Of a stretch of DNA of 64,000 nt, positions 47,401 to 59,953 are shown in pieces. The stretch is from Paragordius varius (Eukaryota; Nematomorpha): the NCBI GenBank assembly GCA_964247055.1, contig OZ176055.1:8432001-8496000 (forward strand), written 5' to 3'. Position numbers and translations under genes: made by a program. How positions within the stretch are numbered: position 1 is the stretch's first letter; every line of letters begins with the position of its first letter. The notes under the pieces were generated by a model that searched no databases, was not told where the DNA came from, and worked only from the letters and a program-made list of their open reading frames with translations.

Positions 47401-49504
47401 CATTAAATTTTTTTATATACTAATGGACAAAATTTCTTTTATATCATACGCTACTGTGTTAACAATTGGCCAACTGTAATGTAAATTGACTAATATTAAT
47501 ATGCATACTGTATATAATTGGTTTAGTTAATATACTTACATTAGCAGTGACTGGATCAATGGATAAAACATTTTCACCCATGACAGAAGGATCTGTGGTA
47601 TGATACCATTCCACATCAATTACCAAATTATCGGAGGAATAATTGCACACGAATTCAGCTTCGCCACCTACAAACCCAAACTCGGTAACGCTCATATCAA
47701 CGCGTAATTGTCCAAAAGTTCCTAAAATAAAAAAAGGTAAAATGACGACCATAAAAATTGTCTAGAATTCGAATATTATTAGCAGACAAGAAATAACTTA
47801 TAAAAATCTTTTCGTGTTAATCGATATTTTATCCAATTAAAATTCAATTGGAATACATCCAACAAGAAATCAAATTGTCTCTAAAAGATAGTACAGAGAA
47901 AGAACCACTGTAATGATAACGAGAAAAGTTGATGGTACAATTGTGTTCTATTCTGTAAATTTTATTAGTATCATTAACGCACCAATGAATGTCAAAATTT
48001 TATTGGATATAAGCGATCAATAATTTTATTAAGCTAAAGACCATACATACTTACATCTTTAAAATTGTGACTAAAATTACTAAAAATGAATTGTTATCAA
48101 ACAGTAAAATTATTGAGTACAGTACCGAGCACTATTATAGGCCATATCTGTATTTTGATTGGCTTGAAGGGCATATTTAACTAACATGTATGTTGCCGCC
48201 ATTTATGAGATTTTTTCTATTATTAGTTACATACTTAACACTCCATTACCTTTTGGGGGAGTTTTATATCCCAGAAAGATTTGAAATTTGAATAGCTTAA
48301 AAAGTATTCCAGTTATTAAGCCGAATCTAATATGCTTTCTTTAGTCTTTTAGGCACATTATACAAAAAAATTTTTTTTAAACTTAAAATCGTATAAAAAT
48401 CATCATCTCAAACTTTTTTGCCGCCAATTTTTTCTGTGAATTTTTTATATCGCTAATGAATCAGGCAAATAAATGTATATTATGGATAGATAATGTAAAT
48501 AATTAACTATAAACAGGCTACATTTTTACCAGAAAAAACTTGATATATTTTTATTTTAATATCAGCTGTTCGTTTCAAACTTGTTTTGGAGCTGCCCAAT
48601 AGATACAAACTGTATTTTTTACTTAACATATTTCTAAAATGTAACTAAAACTCTCATGCATGGCTACTGACACGTAAATCAAATACAATTTTAGCCATTT
48701 AAAACGAAGATATAGCCTATAGCTCGTTACTCGCTATAAAATTTTACAACTTGCGTTTTAAAACACCAACTTATTCTTAAGACAAATTGATAGGAAGGGG
48801 GCGTATTTAAAGAAAATATCTGATTTCAAAACGCTTTTTCAAAAAATGTCTAGCTAGTATATAAATATATATATTTTATAAATGTATACAAAATTTTTAC
48901 TATATTGCTTGCTTCTACCCCATAATGTTTAATTTTTATTTTATCTAATTAGGATATCTCTAAATACATTACATGAATATAACTCTCTCTTTTCCAATAT
49001 TCAAGGTAAACAAAACCAACCAAAATTTATAATAATAATAATAAAATATCAATGCACGTATAAAATGATAAAAATTGGAGGAATACAAATGCCAAGGTTA
49101 TTTACTCTACTATGGTTAGGTAATGTATAATGTTTAGTTAGTTTTTATTCTTTTATTTTTTCATTTTAATTAATTAGTAGCGTTGAAGAAATATTTTCCC
49201 AAAATTTATATAAATATTTCTACTGATTATCATTTTGTAAAAAGTTAAAAAAAAACTTTTGTACGAAAATAGCGTTATATTCAGATATTTTTGAGTTTTG
49301 ATGTAAAACAGATGAGGGAATATTGCAAGAATTTCTTATATATATATTTAAGGTTTATATATATTTTATAAATAAAAAAAATAAGCTTGATAAAAAATTA
49401 TTTTTACCTTTAAATGTAGACACCATGGCTAACAGGACGAAATACATTTTCCAAAAAACCATAGTGGTAAATTTTGAATTGCCGTGGTTTTGATGTGTTC
49501 TCAT
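41412..49504 (-). CDS. Immunoglobulin-superfamily receptor-like protein with Pro/Ser/Met-rich stalk and ITIM-like tail
   Basis: Exons (minus): 49504-49408, 47721-47540, 46726-46573, 45303-45165, 44393-44221, 43590-42460, 41908-41837, 41751-41704, and a tentative last exon ending 41412. All phases agree through 41704. Exon 1 gives a signal peptide (MVFWKMYFVLLAMVSTFKG). Exons 2-3 form a V-like Ig domain: GGEAEFVCNYSSDN, VEWYHTT, then SPLKKSDQGLYRCVVISDD. Exons 4-5 form a second Ig domain: GQTAIFTCQAKAPANLMWYI, then NPDLNGARLVCRAD. The 1131-nt exon is Pro/Ser/Met/Gly-rich and contains SVIIPAAAAAVGGAIAGSAL, a possible membrane span. The tail reads LDNINMLMTGSPREVSATAP and, split by an intron, PSSAYVTI, which fits the ITIM pattern S-x-Y-x-x-I. 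About 665 aa are read. The exact family is unknown and the 3' end is unsure. Confidence 0.8.
42460..43590 (-). other. G+C-rich exon coding the low-complexity stalk of the Ig protein
   Basis: This 1131-nt exon stands out from the AT-rich surroundings by its much higher G+C and by lack of stops for 376 codons. The product is dominated by Pro, Ser, Met, Gly, Ala and Gln (for example TPPMIPKVFVPVAALPQPQS) with no Cys. The acceptor (TTTATTAG at 43591) and donor (A/GTGCGT at 42459) keep phase with both neighbours. Confidence 0.75.
45507..45762. mobile_element. hAT-type MITE in an intron of the Ig gene
   Basis: 256 bp with ends CATTGGTTTTCAACC and GGAACCACTT, the common hAT end motif (CAGTGGTTCTCAACC class). 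The 8-bp target duplication ACATAGAG at 45499-45506 and 45763-45770 is perfect. It is non-coding: the 77-codon open frame over it on the minus strand is a by-product. Confidence 0.85.
48360..48780 (-). repeat. Dispersed repeat family B, reversed copy, in the first Ig-gene intron
   Basis: Reverse complement holds ATTGGCGGCAAAAAAGTTTG then AGATGATGATTTTTATACGA, matching blocks at 10740-10790 and 55735-55795, plus the AAACAGTTTG.. and TTGGGCAGCTCC blocks. Confidence 0.5.
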
Positions 49505-51459
49505 AATATTGTTTATTAGCGATTTCTAAATTTTTTCTAGAGTTTTAGATAAAATTTCGTAAAAATATTGATAAAATTCAATCAATTAATTATTGAAGAA
49601 GGAGGGGGAGGATAGAATTAAATTGGAATATTTCATTTTTGCTCCGATAAAAAAATGAATGCTTAATAAGTATCAAAAAAATTTTTTTTTGCGTTTGTAA
49701 TTAAAATAGATAAAACTCAATCATTTAGGTTTTAGAAGGTAACAAACTATGTAAATAAGACGACAAAACGAATAAATCCAAAAAAAATATAATTATTTTA
49801 TTTGTTTATTTAATTTGTATTTTAATGATATAAACTGGCACTAAGTAATGTGTTAGTAAAATTAAAACATATATCTATCAATCTATCTTTACTCATCACT
49901 ATGAAACATAAAAAGCAACATTTTAAAATTTTATTTTATAAATAAAGGATTGCGCGAATTTCATAAGAAATTGAATAGAAAAAAAACAAAAAAACTGATA
50001 TATTTTTTATGATTTTTATTAATTGTTAATTACCTGTGAAATTGTATATATAGGTTTTTTTATTAATGTGCTATGATATTGAAAACATAAAAAACAAAAA
50101 AACATATATTTATATTACAAATAAAAAATTATACAAGTTAAAAATGAAATCAATCAATCTTTTATACAGAAATGTAGAATATATAGAATAAATATCAAGA
50201 AATACCAGAAAACTAAGATACTGAGAAAAAGTAGGTAGATCATTCATTGTAACATATTTATAAAAAATATACCAGGGTTCTAATGAGAATAAGTAAAGTT
50301 CCAAAAATATAGAATAACCTTAAGAATTTTAGAATTTTTAAATAAAATTTGAAATCTGAGGAATTTGGAAAAAAAACTTTTTTTACAACACGACAAAAAA
50401 ATGTAGAGAATGAAATGACTGTCGTAAAATCTAATCTATATATTACCAAAAAAGCTATATATATATATATGTATGTATAGAGACGCAAACAAAATAATGA
50501 ATTTTCCGATATTTAACTGGAAATTTTTTTAGAAAACTTGCGAACAACTAAATTTTTTTTCCATATAAAAATTAAACTGTGATCATTTTTATGTCAAAGT
50601 CTAGAACTTTTAAAGTAAATTAGTCTCTCCTAGTCAAAGGATATAAAAAAGGTCTTATCAGTTAAAACACAAGTTAATTTTCATATTTTAGTTATTTATT
50701 GTGTTTTAAAGCGTCTAATTTTCTAGATTAAAAATTCATCTTATTTTAACCAAGAATGTTGCCTTTTTATATTATAAAATTTTCACTTTATTTCTTTTAA
50801 ACTCAAAAATTTTATTTTAGAACAACAAATTTTTACAATACAATAGAAAATACAAAATATATATCACAAATTGCCTCATTTTATCGGATTATTGATTTTT
50901 GCACCTGTGGAGCTCAGGTAAGCTCTTAACAAATACAGGTACACACCTTGTAACTACAAACATATATAAATAGGTAAAAAATCGGAAATAACCTAAAAAT
51001 GCTAAAACAGTGTATTTAAATTATATAAATAAAACTTTTTAAACTAATTTTTCAAAAATTTTATTAAAAATTTTATAAAAAAAATTTTCTTATAATCTTC
51101 TTTTTATATTTTTTTCTTAATTCTCGAGACAAACGACAAGTGTCATCAAGAGTGTCATATAAGATTATACTTAAGGAATTTCCTACTTACAAACAATTGT
51201 TGCACTGCATAATGTGAGAAAATCTTTAGATATATTACACAATAATAAAATAAATATATTTCTTAATACCTGTTGAAATTATCATTTATTTTGATAGCAA
51301 AAATAACCTCTTTCTTTACTTTACTAAGTTGATGATTTAAGAACTTTTTCTAAGAACAAAAAAGATAAATTTTTTCAAGTTTCCATTAGTCCTGTTTGAT
51401 TTTACTTTTTTCATTTAAACTTTTATATAACTATTATCATTTGACTTCTGTCAAGAGGA

Positions 51460-51495
<36 letters not shown>

Positions 51496-51922
51496 CATGA
51501 TTATTTTAATGATGTAATTTAATAAAATATATTTTTGTCAAATTTGACACATTTCTTTGGTAAAATTAATATTCTTTTAATAATAATATAGAAGATAAAA
51601 ATTTTGGGTATTTACATTTTTGTGTAAATACCCCTTAGCCATATAAAACACTTCTCATTGAGGTTCCGGTCGTTTTATTTTTTCAAAAATATCAATTTTT
51701 TAAAGATTTTTAACTTTTGAAATTCATCACAATTTTAAAAAATAGATGACTCAATTAAAAAAAAATATATATATGCAAAGAAAAAAAAATTCACAAAAAA
51801 ACGTTTAAAATAAATTTATATGTATATGACAATGGAAATAATTTGTTACAAAAATTGACACACATTTTTTTATAAAAAAATCTGCAAAATGGTTTTTAAA
51901 GAAACACAATAACTTTAAAACA

Positions 51923-51996
<74 letters not shown>

Positions 51997-54900
51997 TAAT
52001 TAATTTGTCATCGTATATGACTAATTTTATTAAATAATTTTAAATTTTGTAAGTTAATTTCAAATCTTATATATATATATATATATATATACTTTTTATA
52101 GCTTTTCATTTTCTTAAATTGAGGACAAAATAAGTTACAAATTAAAATAACATATATACCTGCGGATATCAATACAGTGTTGTTTTTTAAGATTCAAATT
52201 TTGGTATTTACTAAAAAATGATATAAGAAAAAAAAAGGTTAATGAATTAATTTTTAAGGATGGGATGACAAAATTAACTAAATAGATGGAAGATAGTAAT
52301 TATATTATCAGAGAAAGCCACGAAAACTAATATGGATTTTATTGATTTTAATATATATATTTTCGAATAAAAAATCTCCAACACAGTCTCTACTGCCTTT
52401 ATTAGCTAAAATTATAAAATATTTTGAATATTTTGTCCTAAATAATTATAAATGATATGGTGGTATGTTTAGGAGTACAATTTTTTTTTCACCATTTTTG
52501 TTATTACTTATATATATAATGCTAACCAACCTACAACACATTTCGTTTTTTTTCATCCACAAACTATATAGTTTAGTTTATTCTCCATATGTCGCAAATT
52601 TTGTCGTTTTTTTTCTATATATGTTTTATACTTTTTATTTTATAGCAAAAAAAGACATTTTTTTTGGTAACTACTATTAAACGATATATATTAGGGCTAA
52701 ATTTTACGATCCATATATATATATATATTTAAAAATAACCATTTGGACACCCTGATGCTATTTATTATTGATGAACTCTGAATCTTTTGCCTTTGTACCA
52801 CAAATTTTTTTTTGCGGACCAGAACTTATTGATTTTTTTCTCGTTGTTTCTGACATAAAATGCTAAAACAGAAAGCTCACTAATACAATCCCAGTTTGAG
52901 TCTACAGAAATGAATCCTTATATTAGATGGTTATTAAATGTTTCTCATTTTAAAAAGTCTAAAATGGCGTAGTTGAGCTGGTGGTTATCAAATTTTAGTT
53001 TTCCTCTAATATGATAGCCTATGTAATAATATGAATTATAAATTTTCTGTCCGTCAAACAATAAAAACCATATATATAATGTAGCGCGACAACAATAATA
53101 ATAATAATAATATCGATTGGTATATATGCTAAAATGTTTATCATTATACGACACAGGCTATCTATATATATATATAGATAGATATGTATATAATAAAATT
53201 TGAGTTCAATCAACCTATTAGCTGGTAGTGGTTTTTGTATATGCTTAAGTTGTGTTAACTTAGTGTACATGCGACAAAATTGGTGACATATTAACATTTT
53301 TGTATGGAAAAAAAATTGATTTATAGCTCCTAAGTTCAGCCTTAATGGTGAAGCAGGGTACACTACGGTTTTTTGGAGCATTTCTTGTCTATAATTGTAA
53401 AATTAGATATTCTCCATGTGCTTTGACATGAAAAATTTATGAGGGGAAAGGACAAATTTTTAAATTCAAAACGCAAAATTAATCAATATTATTGGAGAAA
53501 GGACATTCAAATTATTGACAATAGTCTATATAGTTCATTCAGGTAAGCAGTTCGACAAAAAAATATATAATATAATCAAAATCAAAGCAAAATTAATTAA
53601 AGATAAAACACAATATAAAATATTTTTCTGATCTTAAAGGTTGATTGCAAGCTTAGGAGTAGCTTAAGTTATTTGCAAAAAATATCTGATAAAAACAAGC
53701 TTGCTTTTTGATAATGCTTTGATAGCTAAACTTACGTCTAAATCATTTTAAAAAACCGATATAATTCCATACTTTAATTAATTATTAAAGATGATGCATT
53801 TAAATTTCAATATCTCAATATTTATACAAACTTAAGAGTAACATATAAGCACAAATTCCTTATTTAACGGTCATAAGATGGAATGAATAAATCTCTAAGG
53901 TTTACAAATAATTAAGCGCCTTTTTTAAGTATTACATGTTTTCATGCAAATTAAAATATTTTTAGAAATTTCGACATATATTTATCAGTTAACCTTATAA
54001 ATTTTATATACAGTCCAGATGAATTTATATATAACCAGGTATTCTGTCTTAATAATATATATCAATCATTTTGCTTCTTATATATTGTTACAGTTTTGTA
54101 ACTTCCTTGAATTTCAATAGCGCTCGAATTAGATCGAAGCAAACAGCTGATTATGAAAATCATTAGTTGCCAAAAATTTCTAATGCAACTACGCATTAAG
54201 AAATAAATAAATAAAAAGTTTAATCATGACATGTTCTTTAAATACCGATTCTAATGATTTAGTAAAAAATCGAGAAAAAAATTGGCGGCAAAAGTTTTGT
54301 GACAATTTTTAGACAGATTTTACACTTTTACATGTAATGCATATTTTAAATGGGTATAATATCATAAATATTTTTAGTAAAATATAAATTTGAAATTACT
54401 AAGAATACAAGAAAGGAGTAATGCGATATTATTTTATTTTATTATTGAAGTCATCTATCATGCATATTCTAGCATTAGAAATCCTCCAAAACATTTTTGG
54501 AAATATTTGGTTAAACCAGGCATGTAAAAATTTCCTGGTGAAATTATTACTGGTTTCTAAAAAGTCGTACTTTGTGTGTATTGTTATGAATCGAAACGTA
54601 AAATAAGTGATAGGAGAGTCTCAAATACCGCTAAAATAACTATTTTAATTAATTAAGGCAAAAAACCGAAATCGTGTTATAAGAACAACTTTTAATATAA
54701 AACCGACATTTAAGCAAATTAATTTTGAAAGAGGATTTTTTTAATTTAAAATTTTGGCTAAATTGTGTTGAATCATATTTAATGGTATTAAAATTCATGT
54801 TGGAAACACAAATAATCCTTAAATAATTATAAAAACTCTCTTTTATATAATTCACAGCTGGTGTTTTATCATCTCAAAATTTAGGTTAAAAAAATGTTAT

Positions 54901-55519
54901 CTTTTAAAAAATATATTAAGATTTTTTGTTAATTACACAATTATTTTTACTTATTCTGAGGTGTGTATGTACCGCCAATATGTTTAAAATATAATAAAAT
55001 CCAATTCTATAGATTTTAGGCATAAAAATTTAATATGTCCTTTTAAAATATTTTTTTATAGATAAAAATAGGATCTTAATGGTGTTTTGAGCCCTTTAAG
55101 AGATTTAAAGACATCTCTTTTTGTTGTTTTTACATATATTGCAAAATCTCAAAATGGCGACATCATTCTAAATCAATATTTTTGGTAAAAGCTATTATAT
55201 TTTATACCAAAAAATAAAAAAATAAAGCCAAACAAAATTTATTTTTAGATGTAGAGCCCGAAGTCAAATTGTCGAACTAAAACTTCTACCTTATAAAATA
55301 AATGTAAACGATATCATGCGTTTACAAAATATATTCTACAAAAAGTTTTGTGGAAAAAATCACAATAGTTAAAAATTTAATATTAGCAAATAATTGAAGC
55401 GTATTTATGGTAGCTTAAACCATTTGGGACACGGTATAAAACAGTAATGCTCAACATATCTGTCACTTTTAATTTTTGTTAAAAGATCTGTTAGTCATTT
55501 AATTATCAAACTCTATTCT
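49505..55519. other. Gene desert
   Basis: About 6 kb of AT-rich DNA with no supported gene. Short open frames on both strands have no family marks or splice support. It contains TA microsatellites (51466-51490, 51926-51988, 52068-52092), a TATATAGATAGATA run near 53160-53190 and an ATA run near 53095-53110. Confidence 0.5.
51926..51988. repeat. (TA)n microsatellite, about 63 bp
   Basis: Uninterrupted TA repeat followed by GTGTGTG. It is the longest simple repeat in the window. Confidence 0.95.
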
Positions 55520-55900
55520 CCTGTATTAGAAAAAATAAACTTATAATTTTTAGAATTTTTAACTTATATTCCCGAAATTGGAGAGCCCCGAAAAAATATT
55601 TGATATAAACAGCTGATAATAAGATCAATATATATAATTGATAAATTGTAATTTGAAAGCTTCCCATATCTAGTTTTTATTTTAAACCATCATATGCACC
55701 TATTTTCCTGTTATGTTCGCTAAACAATATAGATGAAAAATGGCAACGAAAAAGTTCGAGATAGGATAATGACATTTTTTTATAGGCGCATAAAAAGCTA
55801 AAGTAATCATATTTTTAATTTGGTATTTAAGATATTTAAATTTTTAATGGCCATGTGGTGGAAAACTACACCAAAATCCTGAAGTCAATTTGCAAATAAA
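55520..55900 (+). repeat. Dispersed repeat family B, copy 4
   Basis: Contains AAACTTATAATTTTTAGAAT, TTGGAGAGCCCC, ATGGCAACGAAAAAGTTCGA, GATAGGATAATGAC and GTGGTGGAAAACTAC in the order seen at 10.5 and 25 kb. Weaker similarity extends left to about 54900. Confidence 0.5.
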
Positions 55901-56384
55901 TTTTCTGAGGTAATTTTTCAACGCATCATATCGAAAAAGTATATTTGAAATATCTTAAAGTGTTTTTACGTTTCTTACAAATTTCAAAATATTGTAAAAG
56001 CTTAAACAAAACTTCGCTTAAATTAATTTTTTAAATATACATTTTTAAATAAAATTTTATAGGATATCAATCTGGCATGTATTTAAAATATAATGGCGTA
56101 ATATGGTTTCTGTTTATTTAATTACGCTAGCCCATTACAGGAAATTTAAAATGCTATTTTGGAATTAAATAAAATATAAATACTGTTTTGGTTTTTAAAT
56201 GTAATTTATGATATATTTTATTATTTTTTTGGAAGAAACTATTTTTCACCATATATTTCTAGCGAAATGTAAATTTTGCAATTTTTAATATAATAATTTA
56301 GCAAAACCCTTAAAATTACTATAAATCCTCATTTATTTATCAAATTATATAAATTTATTTTAGAATATTTCTACCAATTTTTAA

Positions 56385-56966
56385 CACTTCGATTCAAATT
56401 GGGGTATCTAAATACCCCAGACTAAATTTAAATTAAATTTTCTTAAAAACTACTGAAGGAAACGGTCCTAATTTAAATTTATGCTCCTATCCTGATAAAT
56501 ATTATATAAATATGCCAAAATATCTTGATAAAATTTTGTTTTGAAGAAAAAGTTCCATCTCAAACTACTTCGACGCCATTTTTATTTTATAAAAATTTTG
56601 CAAAATATCGTCTTCATTTAATTTTAAGGGCAAAACTAAAGCTTATTTTTTATATAAATTACATCTCACATTGATTGAAATAGAAAAAGCGGTTTTTTTT
56701 GTATTATTTTTTAATTTTACAATTTGACACATGTCACGTTGACTTAATTTTTACCTTTCAGTTTTAGCTCAAAATAAGTAATATCAAGTATTTTTGAATA
56801 AAATTTTTTATATATTTCGGTTTATTAATGTTATATAAGTGCAAAATTTTGCCATGGTTTCGATTGCTTCCATACTTTGTAAAGTATTTGATTTTAAACA
56901 GGCCTGGGGTATCCAACTACCCCAATTTGAATCGAAGGACTAAAATGAGTGTGTTGTATCCAAGTG
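56385..56966 (+). repeat. TTAA-type MITE, best copy
   Basis: 582 bp, flanked by TTAA on both sides (56381-56384 and 56967-56970). Left end CACTTCGATTCAAATTGGGG; right end (reversed) CACTTGGATACAACACACTC, then 16 bases, then CGATTCAAATTGGGG. It has the same unequal ends as the copies at 13944 and 23419. It ends 92 bp before the PIG-C start codon and supplies an open frame that reads into PIG-C but is not part of it. Confidence 0.85.
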
Positions 56967-57058
56967 TTAATGTGTTTTTTATTCATCTGTTGCCAAATAA
57001 GGTTAGGTTTTTTAAATTTAAAATCCGTCAATTTTTTGCATTTATTTATAATTATTTC

Positions 57059-58312
57059 ATGCCATATAAAGTTTTATACGATAATAATTTCAGCAATGAT
57101 AATTATATTGGTAAAAGTTTGACAATAAATCAAAAAATTACTATCATTACTTTGGAAGAAGCGTGTTATCATTCTTGTATAGTTTCACAACATTTTTCTA
57201 CCATTGTATTTTTTATTTTAGCAATATATTCATTAAATTATTATTCCACACCATATTTGCTATTATGGAATTCAATTCAATCTAAAATACTTTTAGTAGC
57301 CTTATTTTATTCAGTATTATGTGTTTGCATTCTTCGACACTATCATTCCTTATTTCACAAAATTTATCCATCAAAAAGTAAAAAGATACAATTATAAATT
57401 AGATTTGGAGAAATTTATAAAAAATTTCAGATTTTTTATTATCTTTACATCATTTAATTTTGGATTATCACCCCTGTTGCCGAGTTTGACGGAATCTGTC
57501 AGCTTTGATTCTATCTGCACCATTTCAGTTTGCAGCTTTTTTCTCAATCTTTTGACACAAAATTATTTTCCACCAAGCGAGGACAGGTTTTCGAACAAAT
57601 TTATTCAAAAAAATTATAAAGAAAAACAATTATCAGAATATATTTTTTAAAAAAACCATGGCTCTAAAAACTAGATATTTTAAATGATTTTTACCCTATT
57701 TATCCTAGATTGAAATCCGATATAATTGCTGCTAAACCAAGTCTTGGATTTGCTTTTAATGTGGCACTTTTTGGATGTTTTTGCTTAGCTTCTCGGCTAC
57801 CCCAAAGTCCTTACCATGCATTTATAACCACATCGCTTGCCGCTTTGGTGTTTGGCATATGGCCAGATATTAGACAACACATTAAATTATATAATCAGAA
57901 ACTTTCTTTGTTAATTTTACAGTACAATGATAAAATTTATAGTAAGTCTTCTCCTCCTCTCAATAACCCACCATATCAAAAATTTGTTATCAAACTAATG
58001 TTGCACGTTTCTACACAAAAATGCATTACGACTCTTTTTTTCATCCTAAACATAATATCATTCCTGACCCTTAATCTCATTGAAAACACATCATCAAATA
58101 ATGCTAAAACTTTTTTATTTGCCTCAGTTAAAGTTCCATCGAAAACCATAATTTTATTGGTTTCGCTTTATACAGTTATAACTGTCTTTATAAACTTGAT
58201 TGCACCCAAAATTTATGTTAATATGCAAAAGTATAAATGTATTGTAGAAGGACCTTGGGACGAAGCTGTTCCTGCACTAAATAAAGTACATAATGTTGAT
58301 AAAACATTATAA
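57059..58312 (+). CDS. PIGC: PIG-C, subunit of the GPI-GlcNAc transferase
   Basis: PIG-C belongs to the ER-membrane complex that moves GlcNAc from UDP-GlcNAc onto phosphatidylinositol, the first step of GPI-anchor synthesis. Exons 57059-57377, 57403-57586 and 57709-58312. The start MPYKVLYDNNFSNDNYIGKS matches the family's WQKVLYE..FPDNYVD opening, so the ATG at 57059 is preferred over the frame running in from the MITE. Other marks: FGLSPLLPSLTESVSFDSIC (human [20 protein letters not shown]), GFAFNVALFGCFCLASRLPQ, HAFITTSLAALVFGIWPDI and the C-terminal VEGPWDEA. Most of it is membrane spans. The first intron is 25 nt (GTAAAA..ATTAG), the second 122 nt (57587-57708). Frames require both. An AATAAA overlaps the stop at 58312. 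Confidence 0.93.
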
Positions 58313-58912
58313 TAAAGAAATATTTATTTGTATATATAAATATATTATATTTAATATATTTTGAAAATGGATAATTGTCTAATAAAATAGAGATTCTATA
58401 TGATATCGATAAATATTTACATCCAATTACGATTTTTTGGGGCGGAAAATATGGTTAAGGTTTTCTGTTGCGGGGTAACCTTCCTAAAACAACATTTAAA
58501 AATATTATCGCCTCCAAATTATAACCAAATAAATAGCTTATATTTAAGTTATCTATCTATGTTGACGAATAGTTATTTTATCCAAGGATCAGACTGAAAC
58601 TTTTTGATTTTCGTTTTATATTTTTTATCAGTATCTAGAGAGTTATGGTTCCAAGATTTTTACAAAACATTATATCTATTCTGATTTTATGTTTTTTTAG
58701 GGTTCTAATTTCGGGCTTAAATTAATTTAATTATTCAGATATACAATACATATAAACATAGTCTTAAAAAATTTATTCCATGCATCTTTTCTCTGAATAT
58801 TTTTATGATTCAAATAATGTAGCAAAAATAAATCTAGAGTTCTATTGGAAATTATGTAAGTAGTTTAAAATTTTTTTAAAAGAGTGCCATTTAAAACGGT
58901 TTCAAAAAAGGC

Positions 58913-59063
58913 TTGGTTTCGGTTCCAATCCATAATTTTACCCTAAATTCCGTTAAGTCTACGGTGTTTACCCTAAAATCTTTAGCTTTTATTAATTACT
59001 TTAAAAATAACCTAATAGTTTTTGGGCATATTATCATTTGAATTGGAACCAATTGAAACCAAA
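58913..59063. repeat. Short inverted repeat
   Basis: TTGGTTTCGGTTCCAAT at 58913 faces ATTGGAACCAATTGAAACCA at 59042. It could be a small MITE. The GGTTCCAA motif recurs near 59093, so the boundaries are unclear. Confidence 0.35.
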
Positions 59064-59953
59064 ACATGCATAATTCTTGAGATTTAACTTGGAACCGGTT
59101 CCGATAATTTCGGCAACTAGTTCTCTGATTTTTTTAAAAAAAATCTTATAACTAAGAGGCTCTTTGATTTGATATATTTCCTTGGTTGGTTAAAAAATGT
59201 AGCCTAAATATTTTTGACAAAATAAAAAAAGATAATAATAAAAATGATAAAATGTGACAAACGGCATTTGCAGATTTGGCAACCCCTATCATCAGTCAGA
59301 TATCCATGTGAGCAATAGGCTAAACATTTGAAAGGTTGACATTCTGTGCCCATATTGATAGCTACATATGCATACATAATTTGTTACCCAAAAATACTTG
59401 TTAATTTGTCATAAAATATTGCTGGATATAACATACACAAAGAGGCGCGCATTATTATTCGCTAATAGCAAGAAAAAGCGAAAAAAAATAACTTTAGCTA
59501 ATGATATTTTCATTTGCCATATATCTTATCTTGGAATATAAAATGAAAAACTAGCAATGTATTTTAACTTATACTGTAATTGTCAAAGTAAATTAAAAAT
59601 AAAGATTACGCATATACCATTTTTTGAAAGACTGATTATTAAAACCCCAAATGTATATGACTAATATTCGCTTTTACAAGGACTGGTTTACCGATTTAAC
59701 TAAAAGAACACGTCATAGAACATTGCGTAAAAAATTAAATTGACTCAGACCCATTAGACAAATTGTAGCGTCTTGTTTTTATCACTGAGTAATCATGTCG
59801 AATTTTTTCATAAAAAGAAAATTGTAACACGCATATCTATTCTTATTACATCAGAACAAGGCAGTCATCGTTTGCCGCTAAAAGCTATAGTGAATGTGCT
59901 CCATTGATTAAGATTGTGAAACATAATTTTAAATATTAAGTTAGGATTTCAAT

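Noticed and set aside
50110-54855. Several 60-120-codon hydrophobic frames in the gene desert.
   Set aside because: AT-rich DNA yields Phe/Ile/Tyr-rich open frames by chance; no motifs or splice context.
56828-57058. N-terminal extension of PIG-C reading in from the MITE.
   Set aside because: It is MITE sequence; the family alignment starts at the internal ATG at 57059.
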